From Ricinus communis (Eukaryota > Streptophyta > Magnoliopsida > Malpighiales > Euphorbiaceae), in assembly GCF_019578655.1 (NCBI RefSeq), contig NC_063257.1, positions 620,001 to 684,000 of the forward strand: 64,000 bases of DNA. The letters are read 5' to 3'. A program made the translations under genes and the position numbers. Shown here in pieces: positions 12,396 to 24,804 of this stretch (within the stretch, counting starts at the first letter, position 1; every line of letters begins with the position of its first letter). The notes below the pieces were generated by a model. That model did not search any database and was not told the origin of the DNA. It was given only the letters and a program-made list of their open reading frames with translations.

Positions 12396-15300
12396 ATGGC
12401 TTTTCATAGGCGGCGCAACCATTATTATAACTGTTTTCGGTCTTTCCTTCCCTTAATATCCGCTGTTTCCGGAGTTCTTCTTATTTTCTTTGGTCTTCTG
12501 TCCATTCTCGCTCCTTCTCCTAAAATTTCGGATAATTTTCACCATTCTCGCCATGACTACTCGGTAACTCACATTTCTTGCATGAGTTCAAACCGTATTT
12601 ATGCACGTGCTAATTGTAATTTCAGATGGCGTATTGTTTACTCCTTTTTCTATTTGTTTTTTTCTTTGTGGTCTAGTCAATCAAGATAGCTGATGGTGGG
12701 AGTGGAGAATCAGTCTTTCATGTTCCGGTTAGGGTTTCGTTTCCTACAAATTGCAGTGTTTTTTCTTTTTTCGATAGAGAGTTGCTTGATGTGATTTTTT
12801 TTTGTCTTAAATTTGTGTTTTTCCAGAGAGATGGAGGGAGATTGGATCGTGATATTTGGACCTCAAGAAATTCCAAATTTTACTATGGATGCAGTAATGC
12901 CAGCAAGAGTTTTCCAAGTATGTGTCGTTTCTCTTCTGTATAATTAGAAAGGGTGGTTAACTTAACTGTTTATGTTTTAAGTTCCTGATAAAGTTACTTT
13001 TGAATCCCGTTTGAAGCAGTTATGAGAACTAGATTTTATTTTTGAGGAAAATCATGATTCGAAAGGTTGATAATTACAGTTACAAGCCATTTATTTTAGC
13101 CGATTGCATACTTGGTTCTTATATGGGAATTCGTGATTCATAAGGTTCTTATATTTGAATTTGATTCGCTTTTCTCGAGCTGAATTTGTTTGATAATGCT
13201 GCAGATGCGGACAAGGTAACACACCGTGATCGTTATTTACTTATTGCTACAAGTGGAGGTCTGAATCAACAAAGGACTGGGGTAACTTTTTGGTCTATTT
13301 CTACACTAGTTTTATCTGTGTCTTTCTCCAAGTAATGTTGTATGAGTGCAAGTCCCATGTCCCATGAAATAGAGTTTTCAATCTTTGTGTTAATCAATGT
13401 CATAATTGCATATAAATTTGAATGCTTGCACGTTCAGACAAGCAATCAATCTTTCATTTTATTATATGAATGACAATGAACTTGTACTTTTTATCTCAAT
13501 AAGTCAATTACCAGCAAGCATATATTGTTGAATAGTTTTTTTTTATGTGATTAACTGACTGCGTGGTCTTTTAATCCTTTTTACTTGCTGTATGCATGAT
13601 TCCCACTCCAACCCAATCCTCATAGTCCCTGTATTGGCTTGCTTTAGGACTAAGCTATCGTTACTATATATTATTTATGGTAAGATATATTACTTATGAT
13701 AAGAAGCTGTTACTCATATGCCAAATTGACACCTCAAGCATTGAACTTGCCTTGAAAGCCTTCCAATTTGACACCTATTGTCTATGAGATCAAGTGATGT
13801 GGCCCGTCTTTGAAGTCCTTTATTGCTGTATGCATCTACTCGTTTTATAATTTAGACATTTTAAGCTTCTGGTGATTAAATTTATCTCATTGCCAACTGA
13901 CAATCTAACTTTTTTTGGCTGCATTGAAATGTGCCTTTGTAATTTTACATGTGTCTGATTTAATACTGAAACAGTTTGGTCACTCAGACTTTCAAAGCAG
14001 TTATTTCAATTACAGTTGCTCTAATATTGGATCCAATGATGCTCTTCCTAGAGTTCTACTGTTCTATTATATGGATGTTTATACTATGTCATGTTGTGGA
14101 TATGATGTATCCTATTTGCATATAATCTATTAATTTATAACTGTTTGATGAGGTCTAATTGCACTCATGCAGATAACGGATGCTGTTGTTGCTGCCCGAA
14201 TTCTAAATGCTACCCTTGTTGTTCCAAAGCTAGACCAGAAATCTTTTTGGAAGGATACAAGGTTAGTTAGGAAAGAGAATTGCTACCACCTTGTTTGCAC
14301 GTTGACGCTTTGGGATCTTGTATGCTTGCTCAAATCTATGAAAATAGCAAATATTGATTTTTCTTACAAATCTATGAAAATAGCAAGTATTGATTTATCT
14401 TACATGTTAGATAACTACTAACTTAATTTGTTTAATGCAGTAATTTTGGAGAGATTTTTGATCTAGATTGGTTCATATCTTCTCTATCAAAGGATGTCAA
14501 AATCATAAAAAATCTCCCAAAAAGGGGAGGGAAAACTTGGACTACACATAACATGCGTGTTCCAAGAAAGTGTAGTGAGAAATGTTATCAAAGTCGTGTA
14601 TTACCTGTTCTTCTGAAAAGGCATGTAAGTTCTACGTTCTCCGAACCTTTTATTCTCTTTTTTCTTTTTGTTTTTTCCTTGGCACAGTAAATTTTTTGAC
14701 TGTTTATAAGTTCTTATACTATATAAAGTTCCTTTTGCAACTTCTATTATTACTTTTACCTAACAAATTGCAGGCTGAATCAGAGGTTGCTTTGTTTGTC
14801 TTTCAATTCTCTCCTGTATTTTGTAAAATTAATAGTTTTCAGTCAATCTGCAGGAGTTTGAGTTCTCACACTCTCTCTTATGATTATCCTATTATTTTAA
14901 AATGATGTTTTCGTTCTTAATTTTGTGACAGGCAATTCAGCTCACCAAGTTTGATTACAGGCTTGCTAACAAGTTGGACGGACAATTACAAAAGTTGAGA
15001 TGTAGAGTTAACTACCATGCTTTGAAATTTACTGATCCTATTCTTGAAATGGGCAGGACATTGGTTCACAGGATGAGGATGAAAAGCAAGCACTACATTG
15101 CTTTGCACCTAAGGTATTATAAACGAGCCTTATTAGAGCCCTTGTATTTCTTGGTTAATACAACAATTAATTGAAGTATATAGTTTCCCTGTGCACTTAC
15201 TTTAACCTTTTATTGTTGAATGTTGTTGATTTATTGATTAAACCTATCCAGCACGCTTTAAGCACATAGGTGCAACTTTCAAGTTTACTTTTACTGTCCG

Positions 15301-17099
15301 AGTTCTTTAAGAAATTCTGTCAGTTGGTTGACATGGGTTCTTTGTGCACCCCACTATAGACACTTTGCTTCTTGGTGGGTGCACATTGGGAAAAAATAAT
15401 TTATGCTGAGATATGAAACCTTGTTAATATGAATCCTTACATGAAATCCTCTCATTATTATACACACTTGTAAACGGTCAAACGCATCATGAATTCTTGA
15501 GGTGTTAAAGAAAATTATAATGATAGGATGATGGGCCTAGGACTTGATCATAATAGCCTCAAGTTGGAATCATGCATGCCCAATTGGGAAGCCTATGTTG
15601 ATTGAACTGCTATTACCAATTGATGATTTTTTGGGTTTGAAGGACAAGAACAGCGACTTGGGACAATAATTAAATGGTTTCTTGATTCATTTAAATGTTT
15701 CTTGCTACAGGTTTGAGCCTGATATGCTGGCATTCTCAGGATGCTATTATGGTGGTGGTGATCAGGAAATGGAAGATCTAGGTGCCATACGAAAGAGGTG
15801 GAAAACTTTACATGTGAGGCTCAAGTGACTTGCTCCTGTAAAATTCAACTAATGTAAACTATATCTGTTCAATTTTAGAGACATTGGGTGTTACTACAAT
15901 AATATGAATTGCTGCAAGTTTAGGTTCTAAATATGTGGAACATTTTCCTTTGGTATTTGTGCTTATATGCAGGTATTTATTATTGCAAGTTGTTGTGCCT
16001 TGATAAAATCGTTGTGCATTTCAATTGTGTGATTGGTAATCTTTGAAATTCCAGAAGGTTTTTATTTATGGTAGAACGATGTTGAGACCGTTGTAGTAAA
16101 GATGATTCATTCAAATCTTGTATTGAATTTTAGCCTTAGTTATTTCCAGTTCTGTTTATTTGATTTGGTTTCCATATATTTGTTTAACTCTAGAGATGGA
16201 GATGAAGTATTTACGAGATTTACTTTTAATACATTTACAGATGAGAAACCCTGAAAAAGAGAGGAGGCATGGAAAATGCCCTCTCACCCCAAAGGAAGTT
16301 GGTCTCATGCTAAGAGCGTTGGGTTATGGCAGTGATGTTCATATTTATGTGGCCTCTGGAGAAGTATACCGAGGGGAAGAATCATTGGCTCCCCTAAAAG
16401 AACTCTTCCCAAACTTCTATACTAAAGAGACCATAGCCGGCAAGGAGGAGTTGGAACCTTTTTTGTCATTTTCATCCCGTATGGCTGCAATTGACTTTAT
16501 TGTTTGTGATGAAAGTGATGTTTTTGTTACCAACAACAATGGTAATATGGCTAGAATATTAGCTGGACGGAGGTAATTGATGTTTCTAAGCCTCTTTATT
16601 TCACATGTACTTTTTTCTTTTTGGCCGCATCTACTAACTTTCAGTGTTTCCTTTTTACTCTAGGAGATATTTTGGACATAAACCGACAATTCGTCCAAAT
16701 GCTAAAAAGCTTTATCGATTATTCTTGAGCGAAGGTAACATGACATGGGACGTGTTTGCATCTAAAGTTCGTACTTTTCAGCGGGGCTTCATGGGGGAGC
16801 CAAAGGAGGTTAGGGCAGGCAGAGGGGAGTTTCATGAGAACCCACACACCTGCATTTGTGAAGATTCTGAGGCCAAGGCAAAGAAAGATTCAGGGCCTAG
16901 AAAGTATGGCAAGGGATATAATGCAACTGGGGAAGATAGCACAAATGATGAGTTGAATGTTGATGATGACCTAGATATACCTGATCCTGACAATGATGGT
17001 GATGGTCCTATGGAGGAAGATCCATTCGATGGCACAGGTTTGGATTATGAGGGGTTCAGCTCTGAGGAACCTGAATTGGAAGAAATTGTTTCGGACTAA
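12396..17099 (+). CDS. GT106-family glycosyltransferase (O-fucosyltransferase-like, RRT type)
   Basis: Ten exons join in frame: 12396-12563, 12677-12727, 12827-12917, 13205-13281, 14173-14261, 14441-14624, 14932-15113, 15711-15813, 16241-16572 and 16664-17099, encoding about 570 residues. The N-terminus is a short basic tail (MAFHRRRNHYY) and one hydrophobic segment at about residues 15-40, typical of a type II Golgi membrane protein. The lumenal domain has the Pfam O-FucT pattern: LLIATSGGLNQQRTG, DAVVAARILNATLVVPKLDQ, RCRVNYHALKFTDPI, IALHLRFEPDMLAFSGC, and VCDESDVFVTNNNGNMARIL. Plant GT106 members with this domain include rhamnogalacturonan-I rhamnosyltransferases (RRT1-4), formerly called O-fucosyltransferases. 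The donor and acceptor here cannot be read from the sequence. The last 60 residues or so form an acidic Asp/Glu-rich tail ending LEEIVSD. The gene looks intact. Confidence 0.92.
14331..14402. repeat. 36-bp tandem duplication in a GT106 intron
   Basis: Two adjacent copies of a 36-bp unit starting CAAATCTATGAAAATAGCAA lie at 14331-14366 and 14367-14402 in the intron between exons at 14173-14261 and 14441-14624. They differ at only two positions, so this is a recent slippage or replication duplication. Confidence 0.85.
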
Positions 17100-18398
17100 C
17101 TGTGCTGCGCTGATTTTCTGCCTTGTGCAACCGATTCTGAAATTGCATTCTTGTAATGTGTCAAAACCTTCTGATGAATCTGCGTATTGTCATTGAACCT
17201 TCTAGACATAACATTGCTCGATAGATGGGAGAAAAGCATCCTCCTTTGAAATAGGGAGCATCATCCTGTGGATCAACGAGGTTTGGGGTTTGAGGATGGG
17301 TTCACCGAGACTTCTGCTTTTGTTTTTGCAGTGAAATTCGGAAAATGGAGGATATGAGGGATCACCGGAGTGAGATGAATTTTTGGAATTGAGCTTTTAT
17401 GTGTAACTGCTTGTTGTGCTGCTCAGATGAAGGGACTGTAAATAGGTCTCTTTCTTTGTAAAAGGGAAACGGTGTATATGACGAAGGGAAAAACACAGAA
17501 AAAAGAAATGGAAGCGAATGAAAGGCACAAAGGGGAAAAAGAAAAAAGATTTTTATAGTTGAAGTGATTATCTATCTTCTTCTTTTCTTAGGGTTTGGGG
17601 ACTTTTTCTTTTGGTAGTTGTGCCAATCTGGTCTGGTCCTGCGATTCCTGGGCAAGATGTCTTATGGAAGATTGTGAAAGAAAAAACAAAAGAGTTACAA
17701 AAGACTGACTGTACAAATTATCTGAAAATTTTTGTGAGATGAGTTCTATTAGAATTTAAATGAGGGTTTATCAGTAGCACTAGTGATCCAACCAACCAGC
17801 CGGCTAGATTCCTGTTTGAATCAGCGCGTTAACTTACTGCGCATGTATCTCAAAGTAGGATAAAGTTTAATCAACTTCAATTCTGTCAATGTTCAATAAC
17901 CAAGATGGCAATTTATAAGCATCTGTGTAATGGTTCAGGGAAGGGAGCACGTATCCCCAGTATGTTGTAAATGTTATATTTTCAGTTTTATTTCAATGTG
18001 TAATGTTATGAACTGCATTACGCAATATCAAAAAGATATTCATCTCTACTTCCAAGCATTTTTTGGACTATTAAAAGGTTGCCCATGGGACAATAAGCTT
18101 TTTCTCAATCTTCGTTTCTTTTGGTTTTTGTTTTTCAGAGTTCTATTATATTTTTAACACAATTTTCTTATGGTATTGGCGCTCGCGGAACGTCTCAATA
18201 TAGCTGTGAGCCTTTGGGCTTCGCATTTCCCGCCAGAAGAGCCCATACTCGATGATAAAAGAAAAAAGAAAAGAATAATAATTATATAATAATAATAATA
18301 ACAGAAAAGGAAAAGAAGCTCAAAGGAAAGGCCTCCAGTTATCAGTAGCATGGAGAGTTAGTTTTGCTCACATCTTTTGTACCAGGCAGTCAATAGAA
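17100..18398. other. 3' UTR of the GT106 gene and promoter region of the EIPR1 gene
   Basis: The first 500 bases or so are GC-richer and probably 3' UTR. The distal 250 bases hold promoter-like elements for the next gene, listed separately. No further gene is seen. Confidence 0.5.
18215..18245. promoter_or_regulatory. E2F-like site flanked by two site II (TGGGCT) motifs upstream of the EIPR1 gene
   Basis: TGGGCT occurs at 18215-18220 and in reverse as AGCCCA at 18240-18245. Between them TTTCCCGCC (18226-18234) matches the plant E2F consensus TTTSSCGC. The cluster lies 155-185 bp before the ATG at 18399. Site II elements are known from growth-associated and housekeeping plant promoters. Function here is inferred from sequence and position only. 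Confidence 0.5.
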
Positions 18399-21300
18399 AT
18401 GCAAGGAGGATCATCAGGCATAGGATATGGTGTCAAATATCAGGTCAAAATGCAAAAACCCTAACACCCTATATCATCACTGCTTTTCGTTTTATCTGCC
18501 CAACTGCAACCCTAATTTCGCTTCTAAATCACATTTGCAGGCTAGATGCATATCGGATGTGAAAGCAGATACGGACCATACCAGCTTCCTCACTGGCACT
18601 CTCAGCCTTAGGGAAGAAAATGAGGTTTTTTCTTCTTCTTTTTTTTTTTTTTTCATAAGTTGGAACCGAAGAGAGTGTGCTTTACTCTCTGGCATTTTGA
18701 TCTATTGATTTGAATTTTGTTTTTACGACAGGTGCATTTGATTCGGCTTTCTTCAGGTGGAAGTGAACTAATATGCGAAGGTTTGTTTTCGCATCCTAAT
18801 GAGATCTGGGACCTATCCTCGTGTCCCTTTGATCAACGCATCTTCTCCACTGTCTTCTCTACTGGTACCTCTCTGATCTCGCTTCTTTGTGTTATCTATT
18901 ATGTTTGCTTGTAATTGTAGATCTTATAGTTAAACTAATATGCAATTTGTGACTTTGCTTTAACCTTTTTATTGAAATGTCGATAAATAGTTTGCCTTAT
19001 TACTTCTTGGTGTTAACAGAATCTATTGCACAACAGAAAAGCCAGAAAATCTGGTCGTTAACTTTATACTGGTTCTTAGAACAACCGTTTAACATTCAAT
19101 TCTAATGTCATTATTGAAGGCGAATCATATGGAGCAGCAGTGTGGCAGATCCCTGAGTTGTATGGCCAATTAAATTCTCCTCAATTAGAAAAAATTGCAT
19201 CACTTGATGCACACTCTGGCAACATTAATTGGTGAGTATATTCATCCTTTTCTTACGCATCTATGCCTGGCCATCTACTTTTGGATTGGCTGAAAGTGGT
19301 GAATTTATCTGTCTCTTATTTGTGATATGCTGTATACTAAATGTTATCCAAAGCACCAATCTGGAAGAAAATTATCAAAACGCATCTTATAACTATTCTA
19401 AAGATATGAAAATCCTGTATTTAGTACTTTTGCGATTTGGTTTCAAGGTCTTGTATTTCTTCTGCTAATTTATTATGTTCACTCTCTATCCTTTAAGTTC
19501 TTTTCAGATTAATGGATTTTCTCTTGATTTCATGCATGACTTTTGGGGTTTAAACTCTGCGCTTTTCTTTTTGTCTCACTTAGTTTATATCTATCTTTAA
19601 CAGTGTTTTATGGTGGCCATCTGGGAGAAACGATAAGCTGGTCAGCATTGATGAGGAAAGTCTTTTCTTGTGGAATTTAGATTGTGCTAGAAAAGTGGCC
19701 CAGGTATAGTACATGTTCATTTTGTTGGCCATACCTCTTTCTGAAACGGAATCTTAAAAGACAGGCAATTTTTTACACTAAGTGAATGTCCACTAGTAGA
19801 AAAAGATGCCTATGCCTTTACTTGTACCTTAAGATTTTTATGCTGGTACTTATTTAGATTTTACTCAAAACTTAGGTGCAATCTAAGGAGTCAGCTGGCA
19901 TGTTGCATTACTTATCTGGAGGAGCCTGGGATCCGCATGATGTGAATGTTGTTGCAGCAACTTGTGAATCCTCTATCCAGTTTTGGGATCTACGAACAAT
20001 GAAGTATGATATCTTTGCATATCTTCTTCTTTTTTCTCCGTCTTCTTCTTCTTCTTTTTTTTCTTTGTTGGCCGAGGGGGGGCATCATGTGAGTTTCTTG
20101 CAGATGTTCTGGTAGTTTTCTTCCTCTATTATCTTTGCATTTTGAAGCTGCATTAAATACAAATGACTTGAAGGATATCCCATTGTTATTTGTTTTCATT
20201 TTCTCATTTTTTCTGCTTATGTGTTGCAGCTCCAGAATATTAGTTTTTTTGGACTGCTGTTCAGTGCTCTTTAGGACCTGCTAATTTTTTGATGTCTCTG
20301 CATATAATGATCTGAATTTCTATCGTAGTTAATTATGCTAGCTAAAGCTTTTTTTATGTACTATCAGGAAGACAAATTCAATCGACTGTGCACATGTCCG
20401 CAACATCGATTATGACACCAAGAAGAAGCACATCCTTGTAAGCAATTAGCTATATTCACCCTTATGTATTCTTGCTGAACTAATACTGAATGCATTTCTG
20501 TTATTTGCTAGTGATGCTGTTCTTTCAGAATATAGCTGGTCAGAATATATTTTCTTATAGTTATATATGGATAAATATTCTCAGCGTGAATGTGGCTGCC
20601 TATCCTTATAGTACTGTAAAATTGTGAAAATAGGTGAGAAAACACACATATTTAGGTATTTTTTAAAGAGGCCCCTGGATATTTGCTGTGGCTCCTCTCT
20701 TTCCTACTATAGTTAAGTGTATCAGAGAGTCATAATGTGGAGTCCTATAAAATTAGATCAAATTGGAAGAGAACTGTTATGTGATGGTTTTTCCCTCTTG
20801 CATTAGGAACAATCTTTGAACTTTGTGCTTAGATATCTCTTGTTAGATGTTCTATTTTGTTCTTTGGCTCCGGCAATAATGTCACTTCTGGCTTTCCTCT
20901 TAGAATTAGAAAATTTATTATTGCAGGTGACTGCAGAGGACGAATCTGGGATACACATATGGGATCTTAGAATGCCAAAGGTTCCTGTAAAAGAGCTTCC
21001 TGGACATGCACACTGGTAATAGTTTTGTTCACTGCTAAAATTCTGAATCTTGAATCACTTTTGATCACTTTGCTGGTTGACGAATCCTTTTATCGCATGC
21101 TAATTGTCATAAGTTTGATGTTCACAATTTGGCTCTTTTCTGGTGTCTGTAATAATTTATGTTCAGGTATTTATAGTTGTCTGATTGTGTTTCCAATTGT
21201 TTGCAGGACGTGGGCTATTGCATGTAACCCTGAGTATGATGGCCTAATTCTGGTCTCTTTCTCCCTCTCTCTTAGACTCACATGTCTGTATGTGCGCACA

Positions 21301-22754
21301 CGCACACACACTGCAATACATGCACATACATGTATGCTTGCATGTGTGTACAGTAGTCTGCATGTCCTTGTTAGAATGTCATCTTACATGTATGATTGTG
21401 TGTTGTGCAGTGGTATACACTCCCTTATTAGAATGTCTTTCTTTCTGTCCCTCTCTTTATTTTTTTTATTTTTTTTGCATCACGAAGTCAAAAATAAGAC
21501 TTATGCTGTCTCCTGTGGTATTTCTACTCGAAACTAATTTTTTTTAAAGAGGATCCTTGTTTAACTACAATGAATAATAAAGTTGGAATTTTCATCGATA
21601 ACAATTGACTATTAGTTCATGTTTTGCATTGTGGGTGGGAGAAAGAGATTTAATTTCCCAGGTCATGCTACATCTGAAGGGCAGAAGTATAATATGATCT
21701 GGTAGTTTTCGTTTTTAGGTCTAGGTTGGGTAATGCAGGTTGTTCATTTGTCATTTTTATCAATTATAATGTGCAAAATATGGCACTGGGGAGATATCCT
21801 TTTCTTTCAAGGCACTATTCTCTCGATTGTTGTTATGATATTCATTTGAGCTATGTTCGCATTTGCATTTTTCTGATGAGAAGTAAGCTTTTTTTAGAGT
21901 GGTGGCACAGATTCAACAGTTAACTTGTGGTTTGCTTCTACTTCAACTGGAGATGTGATGTCATCTGAAAGGTTATCTTCTTGGTTATATCCCATCAGTT
22001 GATTATGCCTTTTTTTTTTTTTTTTTGGATATCATTTCTTTTTATGCTATTAGGAGCCTGGTCGAGTCACCTACTCAGCAAGTTGACCCATTGCTTAATA
22101 CATTCAGCGATTATGAAGACAGTGTTTATGGTAAGCAGTCTAGCCATCTGTATTTTAGCAACTATAAATCATGAATTAGATCTAATCAGTTTTAAGCTGT
22201 GATTCTAGGCCTTTCTTGGAGTTCTCGCGAGCCTTGGATTTTTGCATCTTTATCTTATGATGGAAGGGTAAGAGTACCACCTAAGACTTAATCATATGGA
22301 ACAATCTGCACTAGTAGGAAACCTAACTAATCTTTGTACTGTTTCTTTCAATATATTTATCGTGAAGATGTTTAACTCTCATTAGGTAATCAGTGTGGCA
22401 TTGTGGTGCCTGCATGGTTGGTGGAAATGAAACTGATTAATTCTTGTTCTCCTGTAAACTGTTTCTAAAATTTAGTCGCATGGTGCACTGGCATTGCATG
22501 TATAAGTGTACCCGTTTTATCCAAGGGAAAGGGTGAATAGGCATGTATTGTCTGTAATTTGGATTCTGTAAACAAAGTGCACAACTTTCAGTCAGGAAAT
22601 AGTCTAGCAAACACAATCATAGGATTTTGTCAACGTCAAACTGATAACACCAGTTTAAGGAAGTGAGATTGCATTGAGGACCAAATTTGATACATGTGTT
22701 CATCTGTTACAGGTAGTTGTGGAATCAGTAAAGCCTTTCCTCTCCAGAAAATGA
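18399..22754 (+). CDS. WD40-repeat protein, EARP/GARP complex-interacting protein 1 (EIPR1/TSSC1) homolog
   Basis: EIPR1 (TSSC1) is a WD40 beta-propeller that binds the EARP and GARP tethering complexes in endosome-to-Golgi retrieval and endocytic recycling; the plant role is inferred from homology. Thirteen exons join in frame: 18399-18443, 18541-18624, 18732-18864, 19120-19231, 19604-19703, 19876-20003, 20368-20437, 20927-21015, 21207-21252, 21898-21971, 22054-22130, 22209-22267 and 22713-22754, giving about 352 residues. The start MQGGSSGIGYGVKYQ is the first ATG in frame. WD-type strands are visible as HPNEIWDLSSCPFD, HSGNINCVLWWP, SLFLWNLD, GAWDPHDVNVVAATCESS with FWDLR, IHIWDLR, and GLSWSSREPWIFASLSYDGR near the end. 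The final exon ends VESVKPFLSRK. Exon joins all have GT-AG sites and no stop intervenes. The protein could also be described only as a WD40 protein, but length and the closing blade match EIPR1 well. Confidence 0.88.
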
Positions 22755-23480
22755 TTTCAATTTAAATTGCCCGACATGCAACCTCTTATCGTTTCTCCAC
22801 CGCCTAATGCAAAGAAACTTTTAGAGGACCACATTGGAGAACCAGATGTGAGGATTCGAATTTGGCAAGAACCTACCCTGGCTTTAAGAAGGACAGTTAG
22901 TGTGTTAATGTAACACGCTGTGCTATTATGTTTGCGCTAAGGCTGGTTGGTCGTTTGCCTTGTATTTCAAGCTTCATTCTCGCTTTGGTTGTGGGTGACA
23001 AAGGGAAGTTAGTTAGTTGGGAAGCACATGCTAGGACCCTCTGTTGCATCATTGTGCATTTAAAGTAAATCTCGTTTGAACTGTATATTTTTCCAGAAAT
23101 ATAAATCCTTCTATACAAATACCTGCCGAAAATTTCTGTATCCATATGAATATAGAGGTATTTTTTCCTGTTAATACGATTATTTGCTAATACAATTTCA
23201 AAGAACCAAGTCTGTTATTTATTCTAAATTGGAATTTGTACTGCAAGCAATAAGAAGACTAAATCCAAAGTAGTCATTATAGTATAACTATACAAGTTTT
23301 TTCTCTTGCATGAGATGGTCTTAACGAAATGTGTGGGTGGAATCAACCAACTTTCTAGACAGTAGCCAAGCTCTGAAGCAGGCTTGCCCTTTACCCAAAC
23401 AAGTGGCTATAATTCATTTCTCTATATGAAAGCCCATGTACGAGTTGGAGAAAAATCGGTAGCTATGAAGAATCACGAGC

Positions 23481-23786
23481 TCATAGAGAAATGACATTAA
23501 GCTTATCCAAACACAGAAGAACATGGGTCGGATAAAATGCTTTTGGTGTTTCCTCGTCCAACAGCAGAGATCCAAGTTTCTCCCACTCTTCTTGTAATAG
23601 TGACACGTGTATCAATTGACTGCCAGGTATTCCATAACACGCAAGCCAGCACGCCTCCAGCTTATCCACAAACCAAAATCTCATGGTCAACAGGTGTCTT
23701 TCCATGTCATCAAGCCATGAGGTGTCAACACGTGGCGTAAAAGAGTCCCAAGTAAAAAAAAGTGGTGGGGAAGTAGAAGTGGCCAT
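23481..23786 (-). CDS. Hypothetical 101-residue protein (uncertain)
   Basis: A single uninterrupted frame starts MATSTSPPLFFTWDSFTPRV and ends LLCLDKLNVISL. The composition is protein-like: it is rich in Trp, Leu and acidic residues, with no low-complexity runs, and it lies in DNA GC-richer than its surroundings. There is no overlapping gene on the other strand to explain it as a shadow. I recognise no domain, signal peptide or membrane segment. It could be a small lineage-specific gene, one exon of a spliced gene, a decayed gene fragment, or chance. Two CACGTG G-boxes (23604-23609 and 23729-23734) fall inside the frame, which may argue that the stretch is regulatory DNA instead. Confidence 0.25.
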   Translation of the reverse strand: MATSTSPPLFFTWDSFTPRVDTSWLDDMERHLLTMRFWFVDKLEACWLACYGIPGSQLIHVSLLQEEWEKLGSLLLDEETPKAFYPTHVLLCLDKLNVISL

Positions 23787-24677
23787 TGGCAGTCATGGCA
23801 AATTGTTGGTTGGATAAGAGGGGAAAGACAGATTCAGGGTTACTTTCCAGCAGAGATTTTGAACCCAAATGTTATAATCACAAAAAGATTTGGGTCTTGT
23901 TTGAGAAGTCTATTTGCTTTAGGCTGATTTCTACCTTATCATTATCCCTATCTCAATCATCAGCTATCACCTTCCCTTTTCGAATTATGTTAGGGACTCG
24001 AAAATCTTATAATCTTAAGCAAATTAGAATAATGCTATTATTATTTTAATTATAATATTTTATTGATATTTTTTATTTTAAATTTTATATATAATATTAT
24101 AAAAATAATACTGAATTAAAAATATTTTTTTAAAATTAATATAAATGAAATCTTTAAAATATGTAGAATCACGATGGCTTATACTTATTCATAGTTTATT
24201 ATTAATAAATGTATCAATATAATGATGAAAGAATTACGTATACTGTTGAAATCTTTGAGATCTTATATTAAAATTAATTTTAATTCATCAATTACTATCA
24301 TAAGTGTCATTTATGTTTCATAGATTTCCGCTTACATATTGAAGAAATTAATGATTATTATTGCAGTGCTAATATCTTATTCAGCATATTTTATAATATT
24401 TCAATAAGAATATCATATAATTATCAAAAGAAGACTATAATATTGGCTAGAAATATAAGATAAAATATATAAGCTGTAATGCTTATAAAATTGAGGACTA
24501 TAACATATAAAACTCTTATTGCAAATATATTAACTCTTTTATAGAATCCACTTTATATTAAAATTATTTAATAATTATTTTGATTTATTTTAAAGGATCA
24601 GTTATTTATCTTAATAAATTAATTTTTAGTTAATTAATAATTTAAATTCTAAAAAGAAAAGTCGGCTCTATCTCAGA

Positions 24678-24743
24678 CACGTGGCGTTACCAGAAAAGTA
24701 TAACGGATACAAGAACCAACAGTGGGTCCAGATTGCTCACGTG
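24678..24743. promoter_or_regulatory. Two G-boxes (CACGTG) upstream of ESV1
   Basis: CACGTG occurs at 24678-24683 (context ACACGTGGCG, also ABRE-like) and at 24738-24743. Both precede a (CT)n run at about 24786-24804 that probably marks the start of the 5' UTR. G-boxes are bound by bHLH (PIF) and bZIP factors in light-, clock- and ABA-responsive genes, which would fit a gene of diurnal starch turnover. Binding is inferred, not shown. Confidence 0.5.
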
Positions 24744-24785
24744 TATGATAAAATCCCGGGATTCGCAAGCCTTCGCAGAAATCTC

Positions 24786-24804
24786 TTCTCTCTCTCTCTC
24801 TCAC
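24786..24804. repeat. (CT)n microsatellite in the ESV1 leader
   Basis: A run of about nine CT units lies within a pyrimidine-rich stretch. Such tracts are common just downstream of transcription starts in plants, so it may mark the ESV1 5' UTR. Confidence 0.7.

Noticed and set aside
21281..21420. CA/TG-rich stretch in an EIPR1 intron that looks like a possible hairpin
   Set aside because: It is an irregular alternating CA/TG low-complexity tract in an intron. Pairing is weak and not miRNA-like.
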